The position numbers were made by a program, and so were the translations under genes. From NCBI GenBank assembly GCA_947450015.1, contig CANFUB010000024.1, forward strand, positions 1 through 16,675: 16,675 nt of DNA, given 5' to 3'. Positions within the stretch are counted from its first letter, which is position 1. Every line of letters begins with the position of its first letter. The notes beneath the pieces were generated by a model. That model was not told where the DNA came from and did no database searches. It was given only the letters and a program-made list of their open reading frames with translations. The stretch comes from Bacteroidota bacterium. Its GTDB lineage: Bacteria; Bacteroidota; Bacteroidia; NS11-12g; UBA955. Of this stretch, positions 7,388 to 15,092 are shown piece after piece.

Positions 7388-8154
7388 ATGTTCGATATAA
7401 AGCCCTTTCTATATTTGTTGAATGCCGCGTAACCAATTACAATGCTTAGCATGGCGAGGAATAAACTCATGCCAAAGTTTTCAAAACTTGGCACAACAGA
7501 GCGATAAAATATATCGTGGTAAGATTCGATAAAATAATAAAACGGATTTAGTTTTAACAAGAAGCGCTGATTTTCTGATAGCAATTCAGGTGTATAAGCG
7601 ATGGGTGTAAAATAAAAGAAAGCAGGAATAATGGTCGTCCATAACAATTGAATATCTCTAAAGTAAACATTAATAGTGCCCATTAACATCCCCAATCCCA
7701 AAACAAAAACGGCCGTTATAATCGTAAATGGAAAAAAGGCAAGGAAACTCCAACTTAAATCGTAACCTAAAAAAAACATGATGACAAAAAATGGAATCAA
7801 GGTTAATAATAAATTAAAGACTGCTGCAACCATGGCCGATAAAGGAAAACAAAAGGGATGCAAGTTGATAGATTTCAAAATGGCCGCATTGTCTATAAAA
7901 GAAGTTAAGACCTGCAATATTGATGCTGAGATAAAATTCCAAAAGATTAAACCAGTTAATGCATACAAGGCAAAATGCTCGATATGATTGATTTGTTTAA
8001 ATACGATGATAAGAATGGTCAGAAATATCAAAGGGTTCAGCATGCTCCAAAAAACACCGAGAAAGGAATTTTTATACCGAAGTTTAATGGTTTTAAGTGC
8101 TAAACTTAAAACGGCATTTTGAAAACCTTTATTAAACAAGGGTGATTTGATCAT
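7384..8154 (-). CDS. polysaccharide ABC-2 type permease (Wzm-like)
   Basis: A 256-residue integral membrane protein with about six hydrophobic segments, the membrane half of an ABC glycan exporter. The N-terminal LKTIKLRYKNSFLGVFWSMLNPL block (residues ~20–42) is the hallmark of Wzm/TagG-type ABC-2 permeases, and the C-terminal PFYYFIESYHDIFY block before the last membrane segment is also typical. I start it at the ATG at 8154. A longer version from a TTG at 8199 would add 15 residues (MAYYLKFAPNFPKAF), but that TTG lies inside one promoter-like box and upstream of another (8178–8185), so it would probably not be transcribed. It is the first gene of the operon permease–ATPase–GT–GT, and its stop overlaps the ATPase start by 4 bases. 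Confidence 0.93.
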   Translation of the reverse strand: MIKSPLFNKGFQNAVLSLALKTIKLRYKNSFLGVFWSMLNPLIFLTILIIVFKQINHIEHFALYALTGLIFWNFISASILQVLTSFIDNAAILKSINLHPFCFPLSAMVAAVFNLLLTLIPFFVIMFFLGYDLSWSFLAFFPFTIITAVFVLGLGMLMGTINVYFRDIQLLWTTIIPAFFYFTPIAYTPELLSENQRFLLKLNPFYYFIESYHDIFYRSVVPSFENFGMSLFLAMLSIVIGYAAFNKYRKGFISNI

Positions 8155-8173
8155 GAACGCTTTTGGAAAATTT

Positions 8174-8185
8174 GGTGCAAATTTA
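8174..8185 (-). promoter_or_regulatory. Bacteroidetes -7 box in front of the glycan export operon
   Basis: On the minus strand the sequence reads TAAATTTGCACC, a perfect match to the Bacteroidetes sigma-factor -7 element TAnnTTTG. The ATG of the permease follows 19 bases later, a plausible short leader. A second match, TAATTTTG, sits at 8197–8204. I see no clear -33 TTTG at the expected distance, so which box is used is uncertain. Confidence 0.45.
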
Positions 8186-8204
8186 AGATAATATGCCAAA
8201 ATTA

Positions 8205-8489
8205 GGTGGATGGTTGTCTAAATTTAATCGAATAGGGGACTGTAAATTAATTATTTAAAACATACTTTATGAGGAAAATGGTTATCTTAAGATAGTTTTT
8301 TTAATTTGATATTTTATTTCAATCAAAGACAATTTAAATATTTAAAATCCGTTAAATAGGTGTTAATTTAATATTATCGAACAATAGTAAGTAAGTTAAA
8401 TTTATGTTTATTTATCTGATAGACCAATAAAGTAAATAAGTTATTACCCAATGTTGAATTCTAAAATTGTAAACTGTTTTTAAACCAAT
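8205..8489. other. AT-rich divergent intergenic region
   Basis: No reading frame or RNA gene is recognisable in this stretch between the two divergent genes. It is strongly AT-rich. The one notable element is a perfect 12-base palindrome, TATCTTAAGATA (8283–8294), followed on the plus strand by a run of seven T. It is too weak as a hairpin for a convincing terminator and has no transcript to end, so it could instead be a protein-binding site. Promoter-like boxes lie at both edges of the region. Confidence 0.5.
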
Positions 8490-8501
8490 TATTTTCGCAC
8501 C
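8467..8501 (+). promoter_or_regulatory. Bacteroidetes-type promoter for the repeat protein, possibly leaderless
   Basis: TTG (8467–8469), a 20-base spacer and TATTTTCGCACC (8490–8501) resemble the -33 TTTG and -7 TAnnTTTG elements, with one mismatch (TTCG for TTTG). The ATG at 8502 follows immediately, so transcription would begin at or within a few bases of the start codon and the mRNA would be nearly leaderless. Confidence 0.4.
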
Positions 8502-9656
8502 ATGACAAAAGGTTTCAGTATTTTCATTGCATTATTGTTCTCTACACAAGTTTATGGTCAAAAGCCAAAGGCCGCAGCGCCTACACAGGCACCAACAACT
8601 TCGCGTCCTGCCATTCGTAAAGTACCCTTTTCTGAATTACTCAATAACAACGATGTCTATTATTTCAGAGATCAACCCTTTACTGGTACGAGTGTTGAAA
8701 CGTTTAAGGACAACACTAAAATGCAAGAAATACAATGGAAGAATGGTTTAATCGATGGCACTAAAACAGAATATTTTGGGGGTGGTGTATTGGTAAGAGC
8801 CAAATTGACTTTTAAAGAAGGCAAACGCCAAGGACCTTTCCAATACTTTCATGCCAATGGTCAATTGAAACTAACAGGTAAATATGTCAATGATTTATTG
8901 GATAGCACAGTTAATGCATTTTATGACAACGGCTATCCTAAATACACCTTTACGTATGTGATGGGAGAGAAGACAGGCATTTCTATATCGTATTTTAACA
9001 ATGGCAATATTGAGCAAAAAGTTGAATTGTTAAACGAAAAGCCAAACGGCAAAATGGAGACCTATTACGAAGCTGGTAATATTCGTCTAGTGACCACCTA
9101 CAAACAAGGTATACGCGAGGGGCAATTATTGAGATACCATTTAAACGGCACAGTTGCCGAAGAAAGTTATTTTAAAAATGGCATTCAAGACAGTGTCTCT
9201 TATTATTGGGACAATGTTTTCGGAAGTATCTTAAAAATCGAAAATTATAAAATGGGTTTAAAGGAAGGCATATGGGTTACCTTTAACGAAATTGGCGATA
9301 CACTCAGTATGTATACTTTTACCGATAATGTGTATGATGGTCCTTTTAGAATTTATGCTGCCGAAAAAATAATGACCGAAGTGGGTGATAAAAAATACCA
9401 TGCAGATTATGAGCACCGCCTCGATCAATATGGTACTTATAAAATGGGTAAACTTGATGGGGTTTTTAAAGCAGGTTTGTACAACCGCGAAAACCATGTG
9501 GAAGGCTTTTATAAAGAAGGCACCATGGTTGGAGAATGGAAATACTACAACGTTGATGATAAATTGGTGTTGTATGAGTTGTACAACGACGAAGGTGTGT
9601 TGTTAAAGCAGAAACCTAAATTGAAAAAGCCTGAGCCAACAACAGAGGAAGATTAA
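8502..9656 (+). CDS. secreted MORN_2/YwqK-type repeat protein
   Basis: A 384-residue protein with a signal peptide (hydrophobic residues ~5–18, cleavage likely around Gly19/Gln20), so exported. A short Ala/Pro/Thr-rich linker is followed from ~60 to ~365 by many ~22–24-residue repeats of the pattern (Y/F)xxNGxxxxxxxYxxGxxxGxxxxY, such as FHANGQLKLTGKYVN and YFNNGNIEQKVELLNEKPNG. This is the MORN_2 repeat of proteins often labelled 'YwqK family antitoxin'. The repeats form a beta-rich rod or sheet; no enzymatic residues are visible. The C-terminus is Lys/Pro/Glu-rich (KPKLKKPEPTTEED) with no T9SS sorting domain. The role is unknown; the antitoxin label should not be taken literally for a secreted protein without a toxin partner. 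It converges with the CoA-transferase gene, their stops overlapping in TTAA. Confidence 0.88.
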   Translation: MTKGFSIFIALLFSTQVYGQKPKAAAPTQAPTTSRPAIRKVPFSELLNNNDVYYFRDQPFTGTSVETFKDNTKMQEIQWKNGLIDGTKTEYFGGGVLVRAKLTFKEGKRQGPFQYFHANGQLKLTGKYVNDLLDSTVNAFYDNGYPKYTFTYVMGEKTGISISYFNNGNIEQKVELLNEKPNGKMETYYEAGNIRLVTTYKQGIREGQLLRYHLNGTVAEESYFKNGIQDSVSYYWDNVFGSILKIENYKMGLKEGIWVTFNEIGDTLSMYTFTDNVYDGPFRIYAAEKIMTEVGDKKYHADYEHRLDQYGTYKMGKLDGVFKAGLYNRENHVEGFYKEGTMVGEWKYYNVDDKLVLYELYNDEGVLLKQKPKLKKPEPTTEED

Positions 9657-10306
9657 ATTTCAATCGTCTTCAATTGGTCGCTGATCACTAATCGGCCATG
9701 GGTTTTTGCTTTCACTTCATCAACCGTAACACCTGGTGCAATCTCTATCATTTCAAAACCTTGGTCGTTGATATTAAAAACGCCTAATTCTGTTACAACT
9801 TTTTTAACGCATCCTAAACCAGTAATTGGTAAATCACATTGACTAAGTAATTTCGATTCACCCGCTCTGTTCACATGTTGCATGGCCACAATAATGTTTT
9901 TGGCACTGGCCACTAAATCCATTGCGCCACCCATGCCTTTTACCATTTTGCCTGGAATTTTCCAATTGGCGATATCGCCTTTATCACTTACTTCCATGGC
10001 GCCAAGCACAGTTAAATCTACCTTGCCAGCTCTTATCATACCAAAGCTAAGCGCGCTGTCAAAAAATGCAGAACCATCAATGGTGGTAATGGTTTGTTTG
10101 CCAGCATTAATTAAATCGGCATCTTCTTCACCTTCAAAAGGAAAAGGACCCATGCCCAATAAACCATTTTCAGATTGCAAAATTACTTCTACACCTTCAG
10201 GAATATAATTGGCCACAAGCGTAGGTATACCAATGCCTAGGTTCACATAATAGCCGTCTTTTAATTCTGAAGCGATGCGTTTTGCAATTTGTTCTTTGGT
10301 AAGCAT
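9653..10306 (-). CDS. scoB: 3-oxoacid CoA-transferase subunit B
   Basis: A 217-residue protein of the usual length for the beta subunit of succinyl-CoA:3-ketoacid-type CoA transferases (ScoB/AtoA/PcaJ). These move CoA from a donor such as succinyl-CoA to acetoacetate or a similar acid, in ketone-body or fatty-acid catabolism. Evidence is VNLGIGIPTLVANYIP near the N-terminus, the SENGLLGMGP active-site block with the catalytic glutamate at Glu46, GGAMDLV, and the C-terminal block around the TELGVF motif. The enzyme needs a separate alpha subunit with a GxGG-type CoA-binding region; none is present in this window and the flanking genes are unrelated, so subunit A must be elsewhere on the genome. 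The substrate is not decided by sequence. The start is the ATG in front of LTKEQIAKRIA, the normal family N-terminus. Confidence 0.93.
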   Translation of the reverse strand: MLTKEQIAKRIASELKDGYYVNLGIGIPTLVANYIPEGVEVILQSENGLLGMGPFPFEGEEDADLINAGKQTITTIDGSAFFDSALSFGMIRAGKVDLTVLGAMEVSDKGDIANWKIPGKMVKGMGGAMDLVASAKNIIVAMQHVNRAGESKLLSQCDLPITGLGCVKKVVTELGVFNINDQGFEMIEIAPGVTVDEVKAKTHGRLVISDQLKTIEI

Positions 10307-10374
10307 AAAATTTAATTACTGCAAAGCAAATACTTTTTAGGGAATTACGGATAAGGGATTGAAATCTTTTTTTC

Positions 10375-12570
10375 TTATTTTAACAAGGTAATAGTGCCCT
10401 TTAAATACTTCACACTGCCCGCTTTCTTGCCTTTGATTTTTACTTTATAAAAGTATACTGATTCCATGCATAATTCATTTTTATAAAAGCCATCCCAATT
10501 GGCATCTTTGCCACTTGTTTCCAATAATTTTTCGCCCCATCGGTTGAATATTTCTAACTCTACATTTAATATATTAGAACCATAAACTTTAAATACATCA
10601 TTGGTGTTATCTCCATTTGGGGTGAATACACTTGGAATATAATACAACATGTCTTCGCATAGTTTAACATTAATGGTATCGCTGGCACTGCAATTATTTC
10701 TGCTAACAGTCAACCAAAATTGGCCCGGTTCATTTACAAAAATAGATGGTCTTGTTTCACTAGTGTTCCATAAGTAACTTCCTTGTTCTTTGGTACTCAA
10801 TTGTAGTTCATAATTGCAAAGACTCGTATCTAGTCCAAGATTAACTTCTGGTTGACTTAATTGGTTCACTTGTATTGAATCTTGGTTACTGCAAAATGGA
10901 CCAATTGCTTTTAAACTATACCATCCTTTCTTATCAACTTTAATATTATTTGTAGTTTCATTTGTGCTCCATAAATAGGAGAGTCCTTTAATGGTATCTG
11001 TTGATAGGAATACGTATTTACAATTGATAGAATCGTAACTCAATTTTATGATAGGTTTCTTAATTTGATCAATGGCAATGGTATCTCCGCTTGGGCAAGT
11101 ATTAGAGTCCAAAACTTTTACAGAATAAATACCTTTTGAATTTACGGTAATTTGCATCGCTGTTGACCCTGTATTCCAATTGTATTTTGCAAAGCCCGAA
11201 CTGGCTTTAATGAGGTGAGAAAACTGACCACAGAAGGCAGTGTCGTTGCCGATAAAGACTTTGAATTTGGGACCAACTGTAATATTAATTGTATCATATT
11301 GTCTATTGCCATTGAAAGCAGTAACGATAGTAGAATATACACCTTGTTTTTTTACAATAATTTTATTCGTAGTGTCACCAGTGTTCCATTTTATCTTACT
11401 CTCTAATTCTAAATTGTAGGTTAGGTTGATAGAATCTCCTAAGCAAATATTTGTGTCATTGCCTAGGTTTAATTTATTATCGGGGCGAACGAAAGAATTG
11501 ATAAAAAAGTTTGGCAAACCCCATGAACAATATGTGCCATCTAAATTGATATAATTTTTTTGTGGATGGCAGTTTGTTGAATCTGGATCGTGAATAACAG
11601 AAAGATATTTAAAATCACTAATGTAAATTTTACCATCTGGCCCAAGTTGCAATGCTCCAGGTTGCGTAAAACTATCTGCAATATTTTTTTTTGAAATATT
11701 AAAAGTAAATCTGTTGGCAGTTACCGCATTATATCGTAGGATAATGTTGTTACTAGATGAAGTAATATAGATATAATTTGAAGAGGGTGAAAATTCAATT
11801 CCGTAGCATTGCGGACAATTCAATTTCCAGATATTAGATACCTTTCCTGTCGAATCATCAAAGTTCCCAATAGCCAATGTGTCACACATTGAATTTGCAT
11901 ATGCAATTTTTTTTCCGTTAGGTGAGATTTTCAAGTAACCGATTTCCTTTCCGCGTCCAAATATTCCAAATCCAGTCTTACTAACGACTGGTGTTAAATT
12001 TACACCTAAACTAGAAACCCTATATGCTAAGATAGAATCACTGTTGATTTTAACAGATATAACCCAATAATCTTTTCCATTTCTGTTTTTAACAGTACAT
12101 ACTTTTTCACACATTGGACTTTTTAACTTTATATTCTTTCGGTCATTGACAATGTCACCTTTCCCAAAATTCAATTTCATATTTATTTCAGAATATTGTA
12201 ACCCATCATCATTATTTGCTTCAGCTACTGTAAAAATGTAAAATAAATGCAAACTATCTGGGATTTGAATTATCGTTGCAGATTGAGTTGATGTAAACGA
12301 ACCTTTTAGTCCTATTCCATTTGGCATTTTAATATGTGTGCTATCCCACACACTAACCCCATCTGTATAAAAAAGTAATCTTCCATCAGGGGTACTTATA
12401 CTTGCGCAACCTTCATTTGTGTACATTTTACCATTAGTTAGTGCTGATGGTGGATCAGTGTTAAAGGTGATTCCCGCTTTATTTCCAAAATACCAATTGT
12501 TATACTCTTTCTGGGCCTTCAAGTTGAAAACAACTAACATGGTCAATATCAATATAGCCAAATTGCGCAT
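10375..12570 (-). CDS. secreted protein with Ig/PKD-like repeats and T9SS type B sorting domain (gliding motility-associated C-terminal)
   Basis: A 731-residue exported protein. Residues 1–19 are a signal peptide (NLKA|QKEYN). Residues ~20–360 look like a beta-propeller: repeated strands such as ISTPDGRLLFYTDGVSVWD, KISPNGKKIAYAN, FSPSSNYIYITSS and LGPDGKIYISD, typical of WD40/PD40-like repeats. Residues ~366–636 hold four Ig/PKD-like repeats, each with an LG.D…C opening and a W(N/S)T…T…I.V…G.Y/F/W core. Residues ~645–731 are the CHU_C-type domain (IPSVFTPNGDNTNDVFKVYG, IFNRWGEKLLET, WDGFYKN, VYFYKVKIK, KGTITLL), the sorting signal for T9SS type B substrates. The protein is therefore probably carried through the outer membrane and kept at the surface or released. 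The ligand or role is unknown. It is 68 bases upstream of the CoA-transferase gene but functionally unrelated. Confidence 0.92.
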   Translation of the reverse strand: MRNLAILILTMLVVFNLKAQKEYNNWYFGNKAGITFNTDPPSALTNGKMYTNEGCASISTPDGRLLFYTDGVSVWDSTHIKMPNGIGLKGSFTSTQSATIIQIPDSLHLFYIFTVAEANNDDGLQYSEINMKLNFGKGDIVNDRKNIKLKSPMCEKVCTVKNRNGKDYWVISVKINSDSILAYRVSSLGVNLTPVVSKTGFGIFGRGKEIGYLKISPNGKKIAYANSMCDTLAIGNFDDSTGKVSNIWKLNCPQCYGIEFSPSSNYIYITSSSNNIILRYNAVTANRFTFNISKKNIADSFTQPGALQLGPDGKIYISDFKYLSVIHDPDSTNCHPQKNYINLDGTYCSWGLPNFFINSFVRPDNKLNLGNDTNICLGDSINLTYNLELESKIKWNTGDTTNKIIVKKQGVYSTIVTAFNGNRQYDTINITVGPKFKVFIGNDTAFCGQFSHLIKASSGFAKYNWNTGSTAMQITVNSKGIYSVKVLDSNTCPSGDTIAIDQIKKPIIKLSYDSINCKYVFLSTDTIKGLSYLWSTNETTNNIKVDKKGWYSLKAIGPFCSNQDSIQVNQLSQPEVNLGLDTSLCNYELQLSTKEQGSYLWNTSETRPSIFVNEPGQFWLTVSRNNCSASDTINVKLCEDMLYYIPSVFTPNGDNTNDVFKVYGSNILNVELEIFNRWGEKLLETSGKDANWDGFYKNELCMESVYFYKVKIKGKKAGSVKYLKGTITLLK

Positions 12571-12575
12571 CTATA

Positions 12576-12583
12576 CAATATTA
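12576..12583 (-). promoter_or_regulatory. weak -7-like box before the T9SS-substrate gene
   Basis: On the minus strand TAATATTG lies 5 bases before the ATG at 12570, one mismatch from TAnnTTTG. No convincing -33 partner is seen, and in AT-rich DNA such a match can arise by chance. Confidence 0.2.
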
Positions 12584-12741
12584 AAACTTTAATTTTTATT
12601 TTCCTAAATTTTAAGCATTTATAAAATCTAAATAAAGCAACAAGGTGGAAATAGATTTATTCCCCTACTTTTTATTTTTTTTATCATTCCTAGTTCTGCA
12701 AATGCTTCAATTTTAGATGTACATTTCGCCTTAAAATTCCG

Positions 12742-12753
12742 TAAATTTGCACC
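12742..12753 (+). promoter_or_regulatory. Bacteroidetes -7 box before the HD-domain gene
   Basis: TAAATTTGCACC matches TAnnTTTG exactly and lies 9 bases before the ATG at 12763, leaving a very short leader. The same core appears before the glycan operon. A -33 TTTG at the expected distance is not obvious. Confidence 0.45.
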
Positions 12754-12762
12754 TTTCTTTCT

Positions 12763-13983
12763 ATGATTAAGCATAACAAAATTGTCAATGATCCGGTCTA
12801 TGGTTTTCTTACCATTCCTAGCGATTTGATATTTGAACTTATACAGCATCCTTTCTTTCAACGTCTGCGTAGGATTAAGCAATTGGGCATGACCGATTAC
12901 GTATACCCAGGTGCTACCCACTCACGCTTTCACCATGCTTTAGGCGCATTGCAACTCATGACCAAAGCAGTATTTACTTTAAGAGACAAGGGTGTTAAAA
13001 TAACAGATGCCGAAGCCGAAGCACTTTACATCGGGATACTTCTTCACGATATTGGTCACGGCCCCTACAGCCATACGCTCGAACACACATTGGTGCGCAG
13101 CGTATCGCACGAATACATTTCATTGAAGATGATGCACGAACTCAATATTGAGTTCAAAGGCAAGCTCGATTTGGCCATTAAAATTTTTCAAAACCAATAC
13201 AAGAAAGCCTTCTGCTATCAATTAATTTCTGGTCAACTCGATATGGACCGCCTCGATTATTTGAGTCGCGATAGTTTCTTTACTGGTGTTACCGAAGGTG
13301 TTGTGGGTTCTGAGCGAATTATCAATATGCTCAATGTGGTAAACGATGAATTGGTAGTTGAAGAAAAAGGCATCTACAGCATAGAAAAATTTATTATTGC
13401 CCGCAGGTTAATGTATTGGCAAGTATATTTACACAAGACAGTTGTTGCTACCGATATTGTATTGACTAATATTATTAAAAGAGCGGCCGAGGTGAGCAAA
13501 CAAGGTGTTAAGTTATTTGCTACACCAGCCTTAGAATGGTTCTTAGAAAACGAGGTGACGAAGAAAACGTTTGAAGAACAACCTTTGGCATTAAAGAACT
13601 TTGCAGGTCTTGATGATTCCGATATTTTTTCAGCCATCAAAGCTTGGCAAATATGCGATGATAAAGTATTGCGCATTCTTTGTAAAAATTTAGTTGAACG
13701 TCATTTGCCAAAAATCATGGTATCCTCTAAGCCATTTGAGGAATCCTTAATCATTGAAAAACAAAATTTAATTTGTCAAAAACACAAGTTAAAAAACATT
13801 GAAGCGGCCTATTTTGCTTCTCAGAATTTAATTAAAAATGATGCCTACAAAGATGAGAGCACACGCATCAATATTTTAATGAAGGATGGTACCATAAAAG
13901 ATGTGACCGAGGCAAGCGATAACTACAATTTAAAAGCCTTGAAACAAACGGTTAAAAAATATTATTTAAGCTATTATCCGTAA
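12763..13983 (+). CDS. HD-domain phosphohydrolase (COG1078/SAMHD1-like)
   Basis: A 406-residue cytoplasmic protein of the HD superfamily. Blocks are RLRRIKQLGMTDYVYPGATHSRFHHALG, with His58 as the probable first metal ligand; LLHDIGHGPYSHTLEH, with the His95–Asp96 pair that names the family and His99 as a likely catalytic residue; and LDMDRLDYLSRDSFFTG with Asp162 as the fourth metal ligand. The order and spacing match the dNTP triphosphohydrolase/SAMHD1-like branch (COG1078), so it probably hydrolyses a nucleotide phosphate, but the true substrate of bacterial members is mostly unsettled. All metal ligands are intact. It ends 23 bases before lpxD; in my recollection an HD protein often precedes lpxD in Bacteroidetes genomes, which suggests a conserved neighbourhood without proving a role in lipid A synthesis. 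Confidence 0.9.
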   Translation: MIKHNKIVNDPVYGFLTIPSDLIFELIQHPFFQRLRRIKQLGMTDYVYPGATHSRFHHALGALQLMTKAVFTLRDKGVKITDAEAEALYIGILLHDIGHGPYSHTLEHTLVRSVSHEYISLKMMHELNIEFKGKLDLAIKIFQNQYKKAFCYQLISGQLDMDRLDYLSRDSFFTGVTEGVVGSERIINMLNVVNDELVVEEKGIYSIEKFIIARRLMYWQVYLHKTVVATDIVLTNIIKRAAEVSKQGVKLFATPALEWFLENEVTKKTFEEQPLALKNFAGLDDSDIFSAIKAWQICDDKVLRILCKNLVERHLPKIMVSSKPFEESLIIEKQNLICQKHKLKNIEAAYFASQNLIKNDAYKDESTRINILMKDGTIKDVTEASDNYNLKALKQTVKKYYLSYYP

Positions 13984-13987
13984 ATAT

Positions 13988-13999
13988 TATCTTCGCAGC
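13988..13999 (+). promoter_or_regulatory. -7-like box before lpxD
   Basis: TATCTTCGCAGC lies 7 bases before the lpxD ATG and differs from TAnnTTTG by one base (TTCG), as does the box before the repeat protein. It could give lpxD its own start within the HD–lpx cluster. No -33 element was recognised. Confidence 0.3.
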
Positions 14000-14006
14000 C
14001 ATATTT

Positions 14007-15059
14007 ATGCAAATATTAGCATCTGAAATAGCCAGTTTAATAAAAGGAACCATCGAAGGGAATGCTGATCAAGTCATTACTTCTGTTGGTAAAATTGAAG
14101 ATGCCAAAGCCGGCAACATTACATTTTTAGCCAATCCTAAATACAGTAACAATCTTTATACTACGGCTGCTTCGGTGGTTATTATTAGTGCCGACTTAGT
14201 CTTAGAAAAACCTGTAAGTGCTACCATTATTCGCCATCCAATGCCGTATTATGGTTTTTGCCAGGTGTTAGATAAATATTTTAATCCGCATCAAAACCGC
14301 AATGGTGTTCATCCAACTGCTTTGATTAGTTATTCAGCTAAAATTGGAGAAGGCGTATACATCGGACCTTATGTTGTGGTTGAAGACGATGCCGAAATAG
14401 GCGAAGGTGCTCAGATTTATCCGAATTGCACCATTGGTAAAAATGCACGCATCGGTAAGAATACTATTTTTTACGCTGGTGTTAATTTATATGCTGAGTG
14501 TATTGTCGGTAATAACTGTATCATTCACGCTGGAACTGCCATTGGTTCGGATGGCTTTGGTTTTGCGCCAACACCAGATGGTACGTATGCTAAAATACCT
14601 CAAATAGGCAATGTCATTATTGAAGACAATGTTGAAACAGGTGCCAATTGCTGTATCGATAGAGCCACCATGGGTAGTACAATACTGCGAAAAGGTGTTA
14701 AATTAGATAACATGGTGCAAATAGCTCACAATGCCGAAGTAGGCGAGAATACGGTAATTGCGGGTTTAAGCGGTGTAGCAGGAAGTACCAAAGTTGGCAA
14801 GCAATGTGTTATTGGGGCACAAGTAGGAATCGTTGGACATATTACCATTGCCGACGGTACGCAAATTGGCGGTCAAAGTGGTATACCAAAAAGTATCAAA
14901 GAACCCAATCAACAGTTTATTGGATCCCCAGCGATGCCATTGAAAGAGGCATTCAAAAGTCAAGTGTTACAACGCAATTTGCCTGCATTAGAGCAGAGGG
15001 TGCGCGACCTTGAAAATAAAATCAAAGAACTTTTAAATCAAAACAATAGCAATCAATAA
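14007..15059 (+). CDS. lpxD: UDP-3-O-(3-hydroxyacyl)glucosamine N-acyltransferase LpxD
   Basis: A 350-residue enzyme that adds the second 3-hydroxyacyl chain (from acyl-ACP) to the amino group of UDP-3-O-acyl-GlcN in lipid A synthesis, in the cytoplasm. The N-terminal ~95 residues are the LpxD uridine-binding domain (ITFLANPKY block at ~38–46). Residues ~100–320 are left-handed beta-helix hexapeptide repeats (IGEGVYIG, IGEGAQIY, IGKNARIG). Specific marks are AIGSDGFGFAP (178–188), IDRATMGST (217–225) and NMVQIAHNAEVGENT with His241 as the probable catalytic base. The C-terminal helix (~325–350) is a normal LpxD feature. Length and start fit the family. It is followed 33 bases later by lpxC–fabZ and then lpxA, so three early lipid A genes are clustered. 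Confidence 0.97.
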   Translation: MQILASEIASLIKGTIEGNADQVITSVGKIEDAKAGNITFLANPKYSNNLYTTAASVVIISADLVLEKPVSATIIRHPMPYYGFCQVLDKYFNPHQNRNGVHPTALISYSAKIGEGVYIGPYVVVEDDAEIGEGAQIYPNCTIGKNARIGKNTIFYAGVNLYAECIVGNNCIIHAGTAIGSDGFGFAPTPDGTYAKIPQIGNVIIEDNVETGANCCIDRATMGSTILRKGVKLDNMVQIAHNAEVGENTVIAGLSGVAGSTKVGKQCVIGAQVGIVGHITIADGTQIGGQSGIPKSIKEPNQQFIGSPAMPLKEAFKSQVLQRNLPALEQRVRDLENKIKELLNQNNSNQ

Positions 15060-15092
15060 TTATTTGCTAGCTCATACAAACGATAAATATTA

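Noticed and set aside
8283..8301. Palindrome followed by T7 as a rho-independent terminator
   Set aside because: The stem could have only about four strong pairs around a TTAA loop, is AT-only apart from one C–G pair, and no plus-strand gene lies upstream to terminate.
8502..9656. Reading the YwqK-like gene as part of a toxin–antitoxin pair
   Set aside because: The product has a signal peptide and neither neighbour resembles a toxin.
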